Source of the DNA: Brachypodium distachyon
Lineage: Eukaryota; Streptophyta; Magnoliopsida; Poales; Poaceae
NCBI RefSeq assembly: GCF_000005505.3
Contig: NC_016134.3
Span: forward strand, 37,014,150-37,078,149
DNA: 64,000 nucleotides
Reading direction: 5' to 3'
The position numbers and the translations under genes were made by a program. The number at the start of each line of letters is the position of its first letter. The first letter of the stretch is position 1. Of this stretch, positions 36,415 through 48,837 are shown piece after piece. The notes beneath the pieces were generated by a model. That model was not told the origin of the DNA. It saw nothing but the letters and a program-made list of their open reading frames with translations, and did not search any database.

Positions 36415-39400
36415 TTAGCCAATAACATTGTGTATAGGCGGATCGGCGAAAGGACCATGGAGCCATCCCTGGGCGATGTACCGGTTGATGGCCTCCGTGT
36501 AGTGAACCCCGTCCCAACTTACGAACGCCGACGGATCCTTGCAAGCGGGCACCCCCGGCATGCCGCACAAGGCGCTGATGTTCCAGTTATACACGCCGCC
36601 ACCTCCACAGCATGTCCGGAGAGCGTCCGCGCCAACGACTCCTGCATAGATCGCAAGGTTTGCCCACATATAGATGCAAATTAAGATTAGGACAAGCAAC
36701 CATGCAAGATTTGAAGTTGCATTGATTCTTACCAAAACGGCCGGGGTTTTCGAGGATTGTGACTATTGGATTGTAGAAGTCAGCGAAGATGATCCTGGCA
36801 TGAGCATACTTGCGCCTGAGCACGCCCAGGGCCACACGTAGCACGGAGTTGTGGTACCTGGCCACACGGTTGATGTCCAGTAGGCAACCAGTGTGGTCAT
36901 AGTCCGTCTTGCTAGAGTTTGAGCGGAGCGTGAGCATGGTGGGTGAGCACCCATTTGTATATTGCTCCTTCCTTCACAAGTCTCTGTAGTTTAGCCAAGT
37001 TTTCTGTTAAGCTAGGGAACGCATATGCTACATGTTTTCAAACAACTATATTAGAACCCAACAATAAACGTTAGGAGGGGTGTTGTATGATTGGATTTTA
37101 ATTTCACACTACAAGTAACAAAGTATTTCCGATACATTTACTTTGAGAATATTTTTTATTTCAAACACTAAAAGTTGGAACCTGTATAATTTTGCAACTC
37201 ACTCCCTGTGTCATCTAAGATTTTTCGATTGGGACAAGGATTGTGTCAAACTTCTTAAAATTGACTACTAATCTATTTACATATTGGTTGATTTAAAACA
37301 TGTTTATTTTGTGGGGTCCCCTTTTTCAGTTTTCTTTCAAACAATGAACTCAAATTCGATAATCTACACCTAATAATAAAGTGAATAGTGTTTTCTTCCT
37401 CGGTCATCGTCCGTCGCGCGATTTGGGCTTCGGCCTGGGCGCAGCCCAATTAGGAGGACTGGTCATCTAGCGCACCGAACCACGAGTCCGAAAAAAAAAC
37501 CGCTCCCTGCGCCTCTGGTGGCCCCCACGAGCCTCCAGATCGATAATGTTTCTCTTCTTTGCTAATTAGATGGTGTAGCAAGAAGTTTTAACGATCTCTT
37601 TGTTACTGTAGGACATTTATGTTTAAGAGTCCGTGGCAACGCACGGACACTGTGCTAGTTTTCTTTAAAAAATATATATATTCCTATAGAAATAATAGTC
37701 CGAGCTTTATTTTAAGAGTAAAATGCACATGTGGTCCTAATTCTTTTATAAAAGTGTCAAGTTAGACCTATATCTTTTAAAATGCCGCTTGGGTCCCAAA
37801 ACTATTTTCAATGGTCCATTGCAGATCCCAAGTGTGTTTGTGCACCTCTGACGGCTGACGTGGCGGTTTGACTTGGCCACGTAGGCTTGGGCCCACCCGT
37901 CCGGTAACCACTCGGAATGTAATCTTTTGGAAACCCCCTTGAATCTCTCGTCCTTCCATTTTGCAGTCCTTCGCTCCCTTTTCTCCTCTCTCCACCTCAC
38001 TGGCCGTAACATAGCGGAGGGATCGGAAAGATGGCACCGCCGGATGCTGCTGCTAATTATCCTCGTCCTGCTGCTGGCCGCCGGCCACGCGGAAGCGTAG
38101 TTTCCTCACAGAACCGTGCATCTTGAAGCCTGAAGGCTATCTTGTCAGATCAAACTCGCATAGCTCGTGGCCGGCGAGGAGCTCGCAGGCCTGCAGAGTG
38201 GGCTGAACGGCCTAGCTCGCGACCATCTCCGGCTACCATCGTCAGCCTTCGACCTCCCCGCGATCCTCCTCGCCCCCCTGCAGACCCAATTTCCCGCAGG
38301 AATCAAGGTCGGCGGCCCGAATCTCGGACGCCACCAGACTGTGTTGCCGCGATTGAAGCCGTGGCGATTCGTGCCGCCACCGCTGAAATTGGAGCCACCG
38401 CACTCCTCTCGTCCTCCTCCAGTCCTCCTCCCAGTGCCCAGCAGCCTCGTGGGCTCAGAGGTGGCGAAGGCGATCGCGTGGGCTTTGGGCGGCCGACGCA
38501 GAGGCCATGCGTGGGTCAGGCTGCGCGGCGTGGGTGCTGGGGGCGGTGGGCGCAGGCTGCGTGGTCTGCGGCCGGAGACGGTGGTGCCATAGAAGAGGAG
38601 GACGAAAACGTGGATAGGCTTCAGATTTGGGGGCATAGAGTGAGGGACCGCATGTGGGAAGAAGAGAAGAGTGCGGGTGTTATTTGAAAGTTTATTATTA
38701 GAATGGGTACCTGACAGGTGGCCAATGCCTATGTGGCATAAGTCAAACTGCCACATCAGCCAGTCAAAGGAACCCAAACACGTTTAGGACCTGCAATGAA
38801 CCACTACAAATAGTTTTAGGACTTAAACGTTCATTTTCAAATATTTAGGACTAAGTTGGCATTTTCACGAAAGAATTAGAACTGTGGGTGTATTTTACTC
38901 TTATTTTAAATACTGAGTCAATATCGAAACAACAGTTTTTACTGGACTACAGGGATTAGTTATTATAAAATATACACATATAGCGATATACCTTACTTTC
39001 CATTTTTATGCAAAATAACTACTCCGTATTTGGAATGACAACACAATAACGTGTCCCTCTCCTTTCTAGAATTGACTCGTTCCATTAATTTGAGTTTCAA
39101 TTAATGTGAGATGTCTTGCTGTGCAAAGAAAACATAAACCTTTGTAGGGTCAAAGCCATCTCTTATCTTCCAATAGTTAAGAGATCACCATAACCGAGTA
39201 ACCGTTGTAGCCTTGTAAAAAAAAAAGTCCAAAGCAGAATCGAAGAACTTGTATAACACTAAGCATGTACCTCCACGCCCATGGCAATATTTTTCACAAC
39301 TCGTGGCACATAGGACCTCACTTCGTCTTCAGATTTCCCCGCCATCCATATGAAGTTGTAGTCGTTCACTCCAAACTCCCCAACGAAGAAAAGGGATTTG

Positions 39401-40094
39401 CTAAAGCAGCCTCTGCACCCTGTATTAACTGGATTGCCTATCATTTTGGCTGGAACAAATCAAGCACCTTCATATTACTAATCTATGGACTGTGGAGACC
39501 GGAGAGCACGCTACAGACCTTGGGTGGTGTTGCAAATGGATGGCTTGAGCTCCTCGAACCAACCCAGCTGCACATTCAGAGAATTGTTCAGGAGCTTAAA
39601 CTGAACCAGATTGTTCCTCTCGTAGAAGTCGACGTCGATTGCCGTCGCGCCGCCGACTGCAAAATCTACGCCTCTGGACACGTCTGAGTTATTCAGCAAG
39701 GAGGCTCGAAGAAGGGGGAGACCAAACTCCTCGGCTACGTACAGTACAGCCATAGGAAAGTCAAGTGTTGGATGTAGAGCAAAAATTAAACTGCAAATTA
39801 TTCGTCAGGTCCAATGCAATAGATCAGATGGCAAAATTTACCGATGAAATCGATGGTGACTCTCCCATCGCTGACGCGGCCTGTGGGGTGGCCAAAGAAG
39901 GTCATGCCATAAGGTGGCTTGTCGTGCCACACAGTCAAAGCCGGCATGACCTGAGCAGCCATGATCAAGAAGTTGCCGACGTCGATGTGGGAATCTCCGA
40001 GGGTAAACATGGAGGTGAAGTAGCGAGAGTCGGAGCTCGCGCCGTGGACACATGAGAGGAAGAGAACGGAGAGGACAAACGGCATGAGCTCCAT
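36415..40094 (-). CDS. GDSL esterase/lipase, 5 exons, possibly defective
   Basis: A secreted SGNH-type hydrolase. Exons on the minus strand are 40094-39842, 39734-39519, 39419-39271, about 36964-36733, and 36641-36415, giving about 358 residues with consistent phases. A signal peptide (MELMPFVLSVLFLSCVHG) is followed by block I FTLGDSHIDVGN with nucleophile Ser35 (usually GDSLxDTGN). Next comes AEEFGLPLL, then block III as FVGEFGVNDYNF and block V as DGVHYTEA with catalytic Asp and His. The first ATG of a longer frame (40142) is less likely because it would bury the signal peptide. Exon 4 begins at QYTNGCSPT; the preceding 20 or so residues usual in the family (LIxLGA...VPGxxP) are absent from the DNA. 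Intron 3 (2.3 kb) has been filled by a Helitron and a MULE. The reading frame survives, so it may be a shortened functional gene or a young pseudogene. Confidence 0.8.
37363..37658 (+). mobile_element. non-autonomous Helitron in GDSL intron 3
   Basis: The 5' end TCTACACCTAATAATAAAG and the 3' end CTAG are inserted between host A (37362) and T (37659). Nine or so bases before the end is a perfect stem GTCCGTG / CACGGAC around GCAACG. These are the standard Helitron marks: TC start, CTRR end, terminal hairpin and A-T insertion. Confidence 0.85.
37716..38900. mobile_element. Mutator-type element, Pack-MULE-like, in GDSL intron 3
   Basis: A perfect 9-bp duplication TTATTTTAA (37707-37715 and 38901-38909). 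The inverted ends start GAGTAAAATGCACATGTGG, with the right arm complementary for roughly 150 bp. The GC-rich interior includes at about 38044 a short frame MLLLIILVLLLAAGHAEA, which looks like a signal peptide from a secreted or receptor protein followed by a stop. It also has longer Pro/Arg-rich frames. Capture of host exon DNA is suspected. Confidence 0.8.
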
Positions 40095-41020
40095 GGCTGC
40101 TAGAACACTTGAGATGCTGATCGAAGAAAAACAAAGCCACACGATGTGTAGTTAATAGTGGTATGCTGCCACGGCTGCTATTTGCTAGAGAAGGAAACAG
40201 TCCATTTTGTCAACCGACTGATCTGAACCAAGTAGTCGTGGAGTATATTAATACAGTATCATTTATAGGTGTTGACAAAGAGCATCAACTGATAATACAG
40301 TAGATTCAATATAGTGGTATGTCACGTCTCTGCACGTGCATAGGACCCAACTGGCAGCATGTGAGCCTGAGAATATGTCAACGCCTGTAGCTATGGCTTG
40401 TAGCCCCGGCTGCGTTCACTCGAGGCCTGGAGGGGAATCCAATTGTAGTAGCATTAATCAAGACCCATTTGGGCAAACAGAACAGCTGTGATCAGCTGTG
40501 ATTTAGGAAAATACAGTGCTCATTCAGATTAATCAAGGCGGGTCAGGATTACCACCAAAAGGCTTGTTTCTATACTGGCTCGCCATAAAAAATCAGGCAT
40601 TCGGCCGTCTTAGCCGAATCAGATATTGTTAGGTATATTTCAATTTTATTTTGGTTTTTTTGTTATCGCTTTCAGTTTCAGTTCAGTTATGCACACCGTA
40701 GTACTTGATTCAGAAACTGCACAAGGTACCTTTGCACATATGAAACTCACCAATCGGGCACATATGAGGACCGACGATTGTCAAATAAAATACTTGAAAC
40801 ATAAGTTGCTAAAAAATCTATGCTTGTGTTGGATAGCTGGGCCTGCTCAATGTTGATGTGGAAGTAACTACAAAGTTTTATAGCCTAGAAGATGGTACCG
40901 TTTTCTTAACAACTCGAGCAAACAGCAAGTTGGCCTCCAGTTGGCTTAACAGAGCAGCTGTGATTAGGTCCACCAAAAATCCTTACTGACGGGTAAGTGA
41001 GAATAGCCCTCTGTGTTATT
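40095..41020. other. spacer between GDSL promoter and RPF2 3' end
   Basis: The minus-strand CCTATAAAT at 40261-40269 is a plausible TATA box of the GDSL gene, 167 bp before its ATG. The rest is AT-rich with no gene. Confidence 0.45.
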
Positions 41021-43014
41021 TCACTCAGGGTTGACCTTTTGCTTCTTTGAGTGCTCTTTGTTTTTCTTGGCATCACGGCGCTCACGCTTCAGCCCCTTTA
41101 TGTCATTTGTCAACGCCAACTTTGCAACCTTTCGGTCAGAAAACCAGGGAATTAGATCAGTATATAAACAGGCTAAGTCTCACCTTTACAATGCTAATAA
41201 AACAAAAGGGACTGACCTCCTGGTCTGGAATATAGATCCTGCCCGTCTTGCCATCAAGCACATCCTTCGTGACATTTTTCACCTGTAAACGGGCCATGAT
41301 AGTTGTGAATACCACATCAAACTTAGTTCACAGGAGATAACAAGGGCAGGAGGTGAAGTTGTTTAACGCTGATGACACCAATTTGCAACCAAACAATCAA
41401 GCTAACAATGATCTGGACAACAATAAGACAGGTGCTCCATTGGGTTTTACCTTCTTAGCATGACCAGGAGTATTCATAGCTTCTTTCCGTAAACTTTCAG
41501 CTGGAGATTGGTTCCGCTTTACTACCAGGTCCATTGAAGGCCCAACCTCAACCAGCTCCATTCTAGGAATAGATGTGCCTGACCTTTTTAGACGGAGGGC
41601 ACAGTGCATCATGCAAACAGTAGTAGGAGAAATCGCTGTGCACACAAAAATCCGACCTACACCAGCAAGGTTCAGATTCTCTACCACCTATATCAACAAT
41701 AAACAGGTTACTTTGAAGCTCAAGAGATAATCTACATACTACACGCCAACTTTTATATAAAAGGCACACCTCTCCTTTGAAATGATCAAGCAGCATTTCC
41801 TTCAAATGCTTCAGCTTTTCAACACTCTCGAAGTGCTCCCCAATAAAAGCAAAGAAAGGCTTTGTCCCAAGTTTTGGTGCCAGCTTCTTATCATATGCAT
41901 AGGATTCTATGGATTTGTAGTTCTCGACACCTACTTCAATAAGGTCATATATGTGGTGATCATAAGTCCTTCCAAAAACAAGATTGTTGGGCTTCTTCTT
42001 TGAATGAGAACCATACTGCGAACGCGTAAATAGTTACAGTTAAAAACAATGCAGAAATATAATCTCTTAAAATATATGATCAGGGCAAATGAAATAATTA
42101 CTATAATAAACATGTAAAAGGTTTCAGATAGGTTTGGGTTTTAAGAAATTCATTGTGCACTTCAGTCATTTTACTCCTGCTCGACATTCATGAAATTATT
42201 CTTCCTTTTCTCGAGAAAATAGCAATTCTCTATTCCCCTGCAACTCAAGCCAGCATAATGCAACTTACCACTAAAAGACTGCAGTCAGATTTAAGGGAGA
42301 AGAACTCCAGAGAAGTTTCGCCACCGCTCTCAAATGGCCTTATGTTGTCGTTCTTCTTGGTGTACTTGACAGCATGATCACGCTTCAAGTGAAAAATATC
42401 TGCCAGCACAGAGTTCAAAACTGCACTAGTCTTTGTACCATGGAGGATAAGCATCTTCTTGCCATTCTCAACCTGGAACAAGCATTGAAGTAACAGTCTG
42501 ATATTAGAGTCAGAAAGAAGCACATCATATTATTTCTAGTTTCTCAACATGGCAGATTTCAAAGGTGCATATCCTTCAAAACCTATATCAACTAAGATAA
42601 GATTTGCACGCCCTTATGTGCACCGCGTATAGTATCTCCACCAGAAAATCAGGCTCTTCCTTTGAGTGTAACTCGGTTTCTATATTAAGAAAAAGTACAA
42701 TGTTGCAACACTATGCTCAAAACTAATTGGGGACAATTACTGAACGATACCAGTTTTAGCCTGGCCACAAAGTGATAGAATCATATGATCCAATACTATA
42801 CACCAAACTCTCTCTTTTTCCTTCTACTTATGCCCTAGTAACGTCGTGCGCTTGTAGTATGGTGCCGTACAGGTGTTCTGGTGATGTACACTAAAGGTAA
42901 AATTTGCAACAGCTTAAGAAATAGTTGAAGAGAAGAGAAGCTTACGAGCTTGGGCGCGTGCTTGAGGACCTCTCGCTTGGCGCGCATGCTCCTGGGAACT
43001 CTGATGGCCACCAT
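41021..43014 (-). CDS. RPF2: ribosome production factor 2 (Brix domain)
   Basis: Nucleolar assembly factor of the 60S subunit. With RRS1 it brings the 5S ribonucleoprotein (5S rRNA, uL5, uL18) into pre-60S particles. Six exons on the minus strand: 43014-42946, 42472-42269, 42015-41770, 41687-41451, 41282-41217 and 41128-41021. All junctions are phase 0 and the total is 309 residues, close to the usual 306-344. The start MVAIRVPRSMRAKREVLKHA is basic. The Brix domain follows (ENGKKMLILHGTKTS, VKYTKKNDNIRPFESGGE, GSHSKKKPNNLVFGR, SPTTVCMMHC, SGTSIPRMELVEVGPSMDL), then GKTGRIYIPDQE and a lysine-rich tail. The ATG at 43014 is chosen because no in-frame ATG precedes it nearby. All conserved blocks are present and it appears functional. 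Confidence 0.96.
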
Positions 43015-43238
43015 CTTGCTCCTCTTCGGATCCAACCCAAGCCACCCGAGGGACGGAGCAAGCCTATGGAGATAAACCCTTACGAGCAGCGGAAAAAGGG
43101 TCGGGGATGCCGCGAAAGAAAGGGCGACTATGCGGTGAAACGGGCGTCGCTACGAAGGCGGATAACGGCCGGCGGCGAGAGGGGTCGAGGGTGGGCGGGG
43201 TGAACCCTGGAGGAGGTCGAGGCTTTGCAGCAGCCGCC

Positions 43239-43246
43239 TAGGGTTT
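43239..43246 (-). promoter_or_regulatory. telo-box in the RPF2 upstream region
   Basis: AAACCCTA on the minus strand, about 225 bp before the start codon. Further upstream AGGCCCAA (about 43352) resembles a site II element. The telo-box plus site II pair is known from plant ribosomal and ribosome-biogenesis promoters, which suits this gene. Confidence 0.55.
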
Positions 43247-43359
43247 CTTCGCTGCTGTGGTTTAGGCGCAATATACACCAGCGACACGGTACTCGCGGGC
43301 TTAGCGGGCTTGCAGCCCACGAGACTTCCACCAATAGAGATCATCCTAGCAGGCCCAAC

Positions 43360-44059
43360 ACGCGAGAAGAAAACCGTTTATTAGCCTCGTTTTCCTGGGT
43401 TTGAACTGTTATTTTTGCTATTTTTGTATTAGTAGTAGTTGCTTATTCGCACAAAAAAGGTATCGGTAGTACTGTTCATAATTCACGAAGTTTTGTGTAC
43501 GGTTTTTTCTCCAGTTTTTTCTTTTGCGTTTTATTGTTATTTTGCTTATTTTTCTCCCTTCAAAAAGTTTTACTGATATGTGATGCAGTTTGGTGCACGT
43601 AACTGGTCGCGCCTATTCATGACTTGTACTCCGCGAGTAAGACCCTTACAAAATCTGCGCCAGTTAATATGGAGCAGAGGGAATAGGACATTTTATTTTG
43701 CCATTTATTTATGAGAGTAAAACTAACCGAAGAAAAGAACATCTCGTTTATCATTGTGTCTTAAATATGAAAAATAAAGTGGGATAGACTACATATATCA
43801 TTAAGATGCATTTTCCGTTCAGTTGCTCATCTCATTGTCACGGAAAAGAACATCTTGTTCGAGCCCCTCCATGCCACGTGTGCTATATCATCGGGTATGG
43901 TCACTAAATTGCATCACTTGGGCTAGCTGCGAGCCTAAAAAAACAAATTTAGCATCCCAAATTAATGTTTTACAATTTCGTGGAATAAAATAAACCCGTG
44001 TAACAAATTTTACTACGATTCCCGGTCTTCCATTATCCCGTCTCACGTTCAGGTTCAAA
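43360..44059. other. intergenic, no gene seen
   Basis: AT-rich spacer between the RPF2 promoter and the palindromic element. Confidence 0.45.
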
Positions 44060-44623
44060 CCATGGTTTTAAATAGTGCGCTATAACATTTAGCGACGGCT
44101 TCCTCCAGATGCTATAGATGCTATAGCGTGCGCTATTTCAAATAGCGTTTTGCAAAATAAATATATCAAAGATAGCCCAAAATTAAAAAAATTGGCATAA
44201 AAACATACTAAAAAGTTCTCCAGTCGTTTGCAGGACCAAATCCATGGCGTAAACATATTAGGCATAATTAAAGGACTAAATAGTTTTAAAGAAACAAAGT
44301 GTATGACATTTGCAGCCCACGAGGCAACAAAATAGCATAAATTACTCATTCCGGACTAGAGGGAGAATGCACCGCCCTCGGGTTGGAGCTGGTTAGAGAT
44401 CGTGCTCATGTTCGAGCGTGTCAGGTTTGATATATTTTGGGCCTAGACTTTTAGGGCGGCGTGGTGCTATTTCAATTTTGAATGCAAAATATTTAACGCG
44501 CTACGCGAAAAAATAGTGCGCCATAGCAGGAATAACGGCATGCCGAGAAAAATAGCTTAAACGTAGCATCGAGTCTTCAGATATGCTATAGCGTCAAAAA
44601 TAGCGCTATTTATAAAAACATGG
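44060..44623. mobile_element. palindromic-ended transposon remnant (CCATGGTTTTAAATAG type)
   Basis: The left end CCATGGTTTTAAATAGTGCG and the right end CGCTATTTATAAAAACATGG are inverted. Inner ATAGCG/CGCTAT motifs repeat many times near both ends. No intact target duplication was found, so it is old or the boundaries are a few bases off. Superfamily uncertain (hAT or Mutator). Confidence 0.55.
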
Positions 44624-45127
44624 TCCACAGGCCCACAGGCAATCAGGTCCAGAGGCCCATGTGAAGCCTGCGAGGGTGTCCTCTGTGTGTGTGTGTTTTT
44701 TTAATTTGTTTATTTTAGCGAAGCGAGGGTGCGTCGCTTCCGGCTTCTGCTGCGGCTGCCGACCCGCATCATCAGTGAGCCGTTTTCGGCCGTGGTGGTG
44801 CATGGGAGCTTGGGCCTACCGTCGCAGGTTCATTCATGTCCACCTCAGAGTGGCCCCGCGGTGCTCTCCTTGGTTAGTTCAGTAGTTGGGCCCCTTCTTT
44901 GCCCATTCGTCAGGCCCATCTGGTCAGAGCCTCCAGGAAGCTGTCGGGCATGTCACAAGCCCACCAACAACGGTACAGTTTAACGTTAGTATTCATGTTC
45001 ACAGAATCAAAAGCCACCAGTTCCAAATCAACAGTACAGTGGAGTACAAATTAGACTGAGAGATGCTATCAAGTTCGAGTCCGATCTAAGGTAACAGTTA
45101 GCCCGATTCTCAGCAAGCAACGGCACA
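44624..45127. other. intergenic, no gene seen
   Basis: Mixed-composition spacer, including a short GT run near 44685, ending at the T-run that marks the LINE tail. Confidence 0.45.
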
Positions 45128-46210
45128 TTTTTTTTCCCGAGAAAGACAGGAGCTTTGCCATGCAATATTAGAATGGAGAAATCAAGTATATGTACAATAG
45201 ACCGAGGTCAAAACAACACGAAGAAGACCAAACAAAAAGAGAAAGCGAACCGCCCCATCCGACCAAGCACAGTTGGCCGACAGGGCAAAAAAAGCCTCAC
45301 GACGCGTTCAACGGACAAAAAGCAAGTCTATGAGCATCAATAGGGTGGCGGGCTAAGAAGCGACGGCGAAGGCAGGGGAGGCCACTGCCTGAAAGATACG
45401 CCGGTTGCACTCCTTCCAAATGTTCCACATGATGTAAATGGTCACACCGTTAAAATCACTTCTTTTGTTCTTGTCAGTTTCCTTAGAGGCTTGAGTCCAC
45501 CAAGCGAGAGTGTCGTCGTAGTCGTGGGCTTGACCAGCTGTAGGATGTTAAAGTCGTAGTGGTCCGGAACATTTCCCCACACTTGGCAAGCGAAGGGGCA
45601 ACGAAGAAAAATATGGGTCCCTGCCTCGTGGGGCTTGTTGCAAAGAGAACAACCTGGAGTGTGTGGCCAGTCCCTAATGCCAAGGTTATCAGAGGTGAGA
45701 ATCTTGTTCTGAGCAAGGAGCCATCAAAGAATTTGCACTTATTTTCAGTCTTGGCGTTCCAAACCATATTGGTTTGTTGGGCTTGAATGGAACCAAGGAA
45801 CTGGGCCTTGTATGCTGAGTTGGAGGTGTAATTTCTATGGGAGGTCCAACGCCAGGAGATGGAATCAGAGATGTCCTTCAGCAGAACCACACCTTGAAGG
45901 TTCAACCAAAGAGAGACAAACTCATCAAGTTGCACTGCATTGGAGATCTTGCCCCTAAGAGCGTGAATCCAAGCCCCGCTAGTGATATCATCATGAATAG
46001 TGCGGTTCTTCCTCCTAGTGAAGGCAAAAATGGTAGGGGCGATGACTCTGGGAGCAACACCATCGAGCCAGGAGTCATGCTAGAAAAGGGCCTTACGACC
46101 ATCTCCAATATGTACTAAGGTGGAGGCTCTGAAGAGAGCAACGACATATTTCAACGATGGCCGTGGAGGGACCAGAGAAACTAACCAAAATTGGGAACCA
46201 TCCGACGTTG
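45128..46210 (-). pseudogene. 3' end of a LINE retrotransposon, decayed
   Basis: The minus strand encodes fragments of the reverse-transcriptase C-terminal region: VHIGDGRKALF, then HDSWLDGVAP, then ISWRWTSHRNYTSNSAYKAQ with NMVWNAKTENKCKFF. This is the zinc-binding (zf-RVT) module that ends plant L1-type LINEs, with later Cys/His in a shifted frame (GCSLCNKPHEAGTHIFLRC). Several frameshifts and at least one stop (LF*HDSW) are present. The 3' end is an A-run (T on the plus strand, 45128-45135). The 5' limit is approximate. Confidence 0.75.
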
Positions 46211-48723
46211 CTTTTTAACAGGGCGAGATAATTTTAGAAGTACTGTAGCCAATGGATACTACTCCAGCGCAATTTCAACAAATATGGGGAAATATGCTTA
46301 CTTTCCCCACTTCCTGCGAATAACCCATGGATATACAATGTAGCTCCAGTGTCGCCTCCACCGATCCGCAAAACCTGAAACATGCTTTCTTCCAGATTCC
46401 CTCTTTGGCAACTAACCACGCGGCGTGGTTAGTTTCTGCGCACAAAATCCGGGTGGGCCCCACTTTCTTCCCTTATTTTCTTGTTTTCTTCTCTCTCTCC
46501 CGAAGCTTCCCTTCGTGTGAACTCTTCTCTCTCGTTCTCTTTTCTCTGTCGTTCTCTTCTCTCCCGAGCAGCAGCCGGCGGCGATGCGGCGGAGGCGACG
46601 TGAATCGAGCCGGAGCCGAAGACGAGGGAGGCGAGGGCGAGCCGTGCCCAAGCCGAAGCGGCGGCGACACGGCGGGCCGCGACAGCACGGCGGAGACGAG
46701 GAGGAGAGGAGCAGTCGGCGAGGTAAGTCCGGCGATCCTACTTAGGGTTGGGGGTGGGTGGGTTGTCCGGTGCCGGAGAAGATGGGTTGTTCCCGGGCTT
46801 GAAGGGATGGTCGGGGGTGAGCGGCCGACCGGCGATGGTGGCGGCTGGGGCAGGGCGGAGCGGTGAGGCGTCGCGGGAGCGCACCGGCCGCAGGTGGCGG
46901 GAGATATCCGGTTGGGCCGGGGCCGGCCGGCGGGTCCACGGCAGCGGCGGCGACTCACCCGGTCGGAATGGCGCCGACCCACCTAGTCAAAATTCGTCCG
47001 CGCCAGGCAGTCGTCCGCCAATTAGTTCCCCCCGCTTTCTTCGCAAAATGTATCACAGAAGGCCTCAGCATCCGATCTTCTCTGTGAGGCTTGTGCGCAC
47101 GACGCGTCACAGCAATTACTCCGAAATGGAAATAATACTCCTGTGTCGCCAGTGTAGCAGTGGCAGATGTAGCAGCAGCAACAGAGAAGGGAAGAGGAGG
47201 AAGAGAACTGCTATGGAGATCGATGGATCGATCCGGCTTTCCCTTATCGAATCGGCAGTGTGTCGACCCCCGTTCCGGTACTCCATGGGCCACACCGTCA
47301 TAACTGGCTGGGCCGTTTGGGCCCTGTGGGCCGTGGCCGTGGCCATGGTACATGTGCGTTCTGCGGAGGCGTCGGTCACGTCAAGCGTGGTGCAGTCCAC
47401 CGTACGGAGGTGCCTGGTGTCTGGGCTATGGATGGTACGGGCCGGGTCCAGCCATACCAAACCCGGCCCCGGCCACCCCCCCGACCCCGGTACCGGGTCT
47501 AAAATTTTCCCAGACCCGGCCCTGAGACGGGTCTCGGGTACCCGCGGGTATACCCGACCCGAATGAGAAGACGCTGGCTGGCTACTCCAACATCGGCGGC
47601 TACTCCAACATCGGCGGAGGGGCTGGGGAAGAGGGCGCCACGCGCCAGTGAGGGAAGGAGGGTGCGCGACAGCCGGGCGTCGGCGATGCGAGTAGGGAGA
47701 TGGCGCGGCTGCAGGCTGGACGAGGGGCCGCGCATGCGCGCAGCCGAGGAGAATATCGGGGGCGGCGGGCAGCGAGCTGGAGCAGACGGCGGCGACGGAG
47801 CCGGCTAGGGAGGAGGCGGAGGCGGCGTCGTGGTGGGCTAGGGAGGAGGCAGCGACGGCGCCGAGGACTAGGGAAAGGAGGTGGCGGCATTGCAGCGCAT
47901 CCAGCTCGGAAGGAAAGCAGCAGCGCAACGAGAGCTCGGGAGGATGTCGCTCGAGTGGAAATAGGATTAGGCTTAAATGAGTAAGACAGGGCAAGAACGG
48001 TACTTGGGCCTTGAGGCCTTCTGGGCTAGGCCATTCAGTTCTTATCGTTATGGGTGTACCTGGTATATGGCGACGCGGATCTAGGTCTGACAGCTCTATC
48101 CCGTGAAATTCTCGAGCCCAAAGATGGATCGGATGTAGAACTTTTCCAATTGCAGACTGGCGGGGATTTTTTTTACCAGACCCACATACTAATCGGGTCT
48201 AGACCCGTCGGGTATTCGGGTCCCCACTGCCAGCAATAGTCTGGGCCGCGCGTGCTCCACCTCCTGTACAAATCGTACCGTCTATTTTTTTTCCGACTAG
48301 CCACTGCCGATGGGCCCCATCTTATCTCGAGTCTCGTGCGGGACCGAGGCGGACGTGGACATGTCAGGGGCGAGCCCGCGAGTTGCATGCGGATACGTGG
48401 GGGCGGACGGGCGGTGCCGCTGGCGTCCTTCCCGTCGCAGTTGCGTTGCGTCTTTGTCAAAAGCCAGAGCCCGGCCTCGTTCTGTCCCGTTGGTCTTCTT
48501 CGCCTTTTCCGTACCTTTGGGATGCGCCATATCGCGCTTTGGGAGTACGTGATACTGATAGTTCGAGTGTTGCAAGAGGCAACCGTGCAACTGCAGTGAA
48601 CGTGGAGTTGCATGGTGTTTTTGTTTCATGTCCAAAGTTGACTAATTTTGGCAGCTTATGGTAATTTGGCTTTTATTTGGTTGAGTGCTAATTTTTTGAT
48701 TGCCAACTGATTTTAGCCAACTA
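46211..48723. other. GC-rich gene-free region
   Basis: Long overlapping open frames on both strands (about 46400-47990) match no family and look like composition effects. A stretch at about 47430-48236 has inward-facing GGGTC/GACCC-rich ends and may be a further TIR element, but no duplication was fixed. Confidence 0.4.
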
Positions 48724-48835
48724 CTCTCTCTGATTCTAAATTTTTGACTCAAATTTGTTCAAATATGAATATATCTATTCTTAAAAAATGTCTAGATAAT
48801 GTAATATTTTGACAACAATTTAGAATCGGAGGAAG
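48724..48835. mobile_element. Stowaway MITE, nested in an AT-rich foldback
   Basis: Ends CTCTCTCTGATTCTAAAT and TTTAGAATCGGAGGAAG lie between TA (48722-48723 and 48836-48837). Its interior resembles the copy at 4604. The flanks on both sides (about 48640-48720 and 48850-48955) are themselves imperfectly inverted around TTTGGCA/TGCCAAA motifs, suggesting insertion into an older MITE. Confidence 0.8.
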
Positions 48836-48837
48836 TA

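Noticed and set aside
38142..38777. Frames of 181, 210 and 141 residues inside the MULE in the GDSL intron
   Set aside because: They overlap each other on both strands within a transposon. At most they are captured fragments, not a working gene.
46327..47994. Frames of 179, 169, 272 and 292 residues in GC-rich DNA
   Set aside because: They overlap on both strands, resemble no family and lack a conserved core. Treated as composition artefacts or transposon interior.
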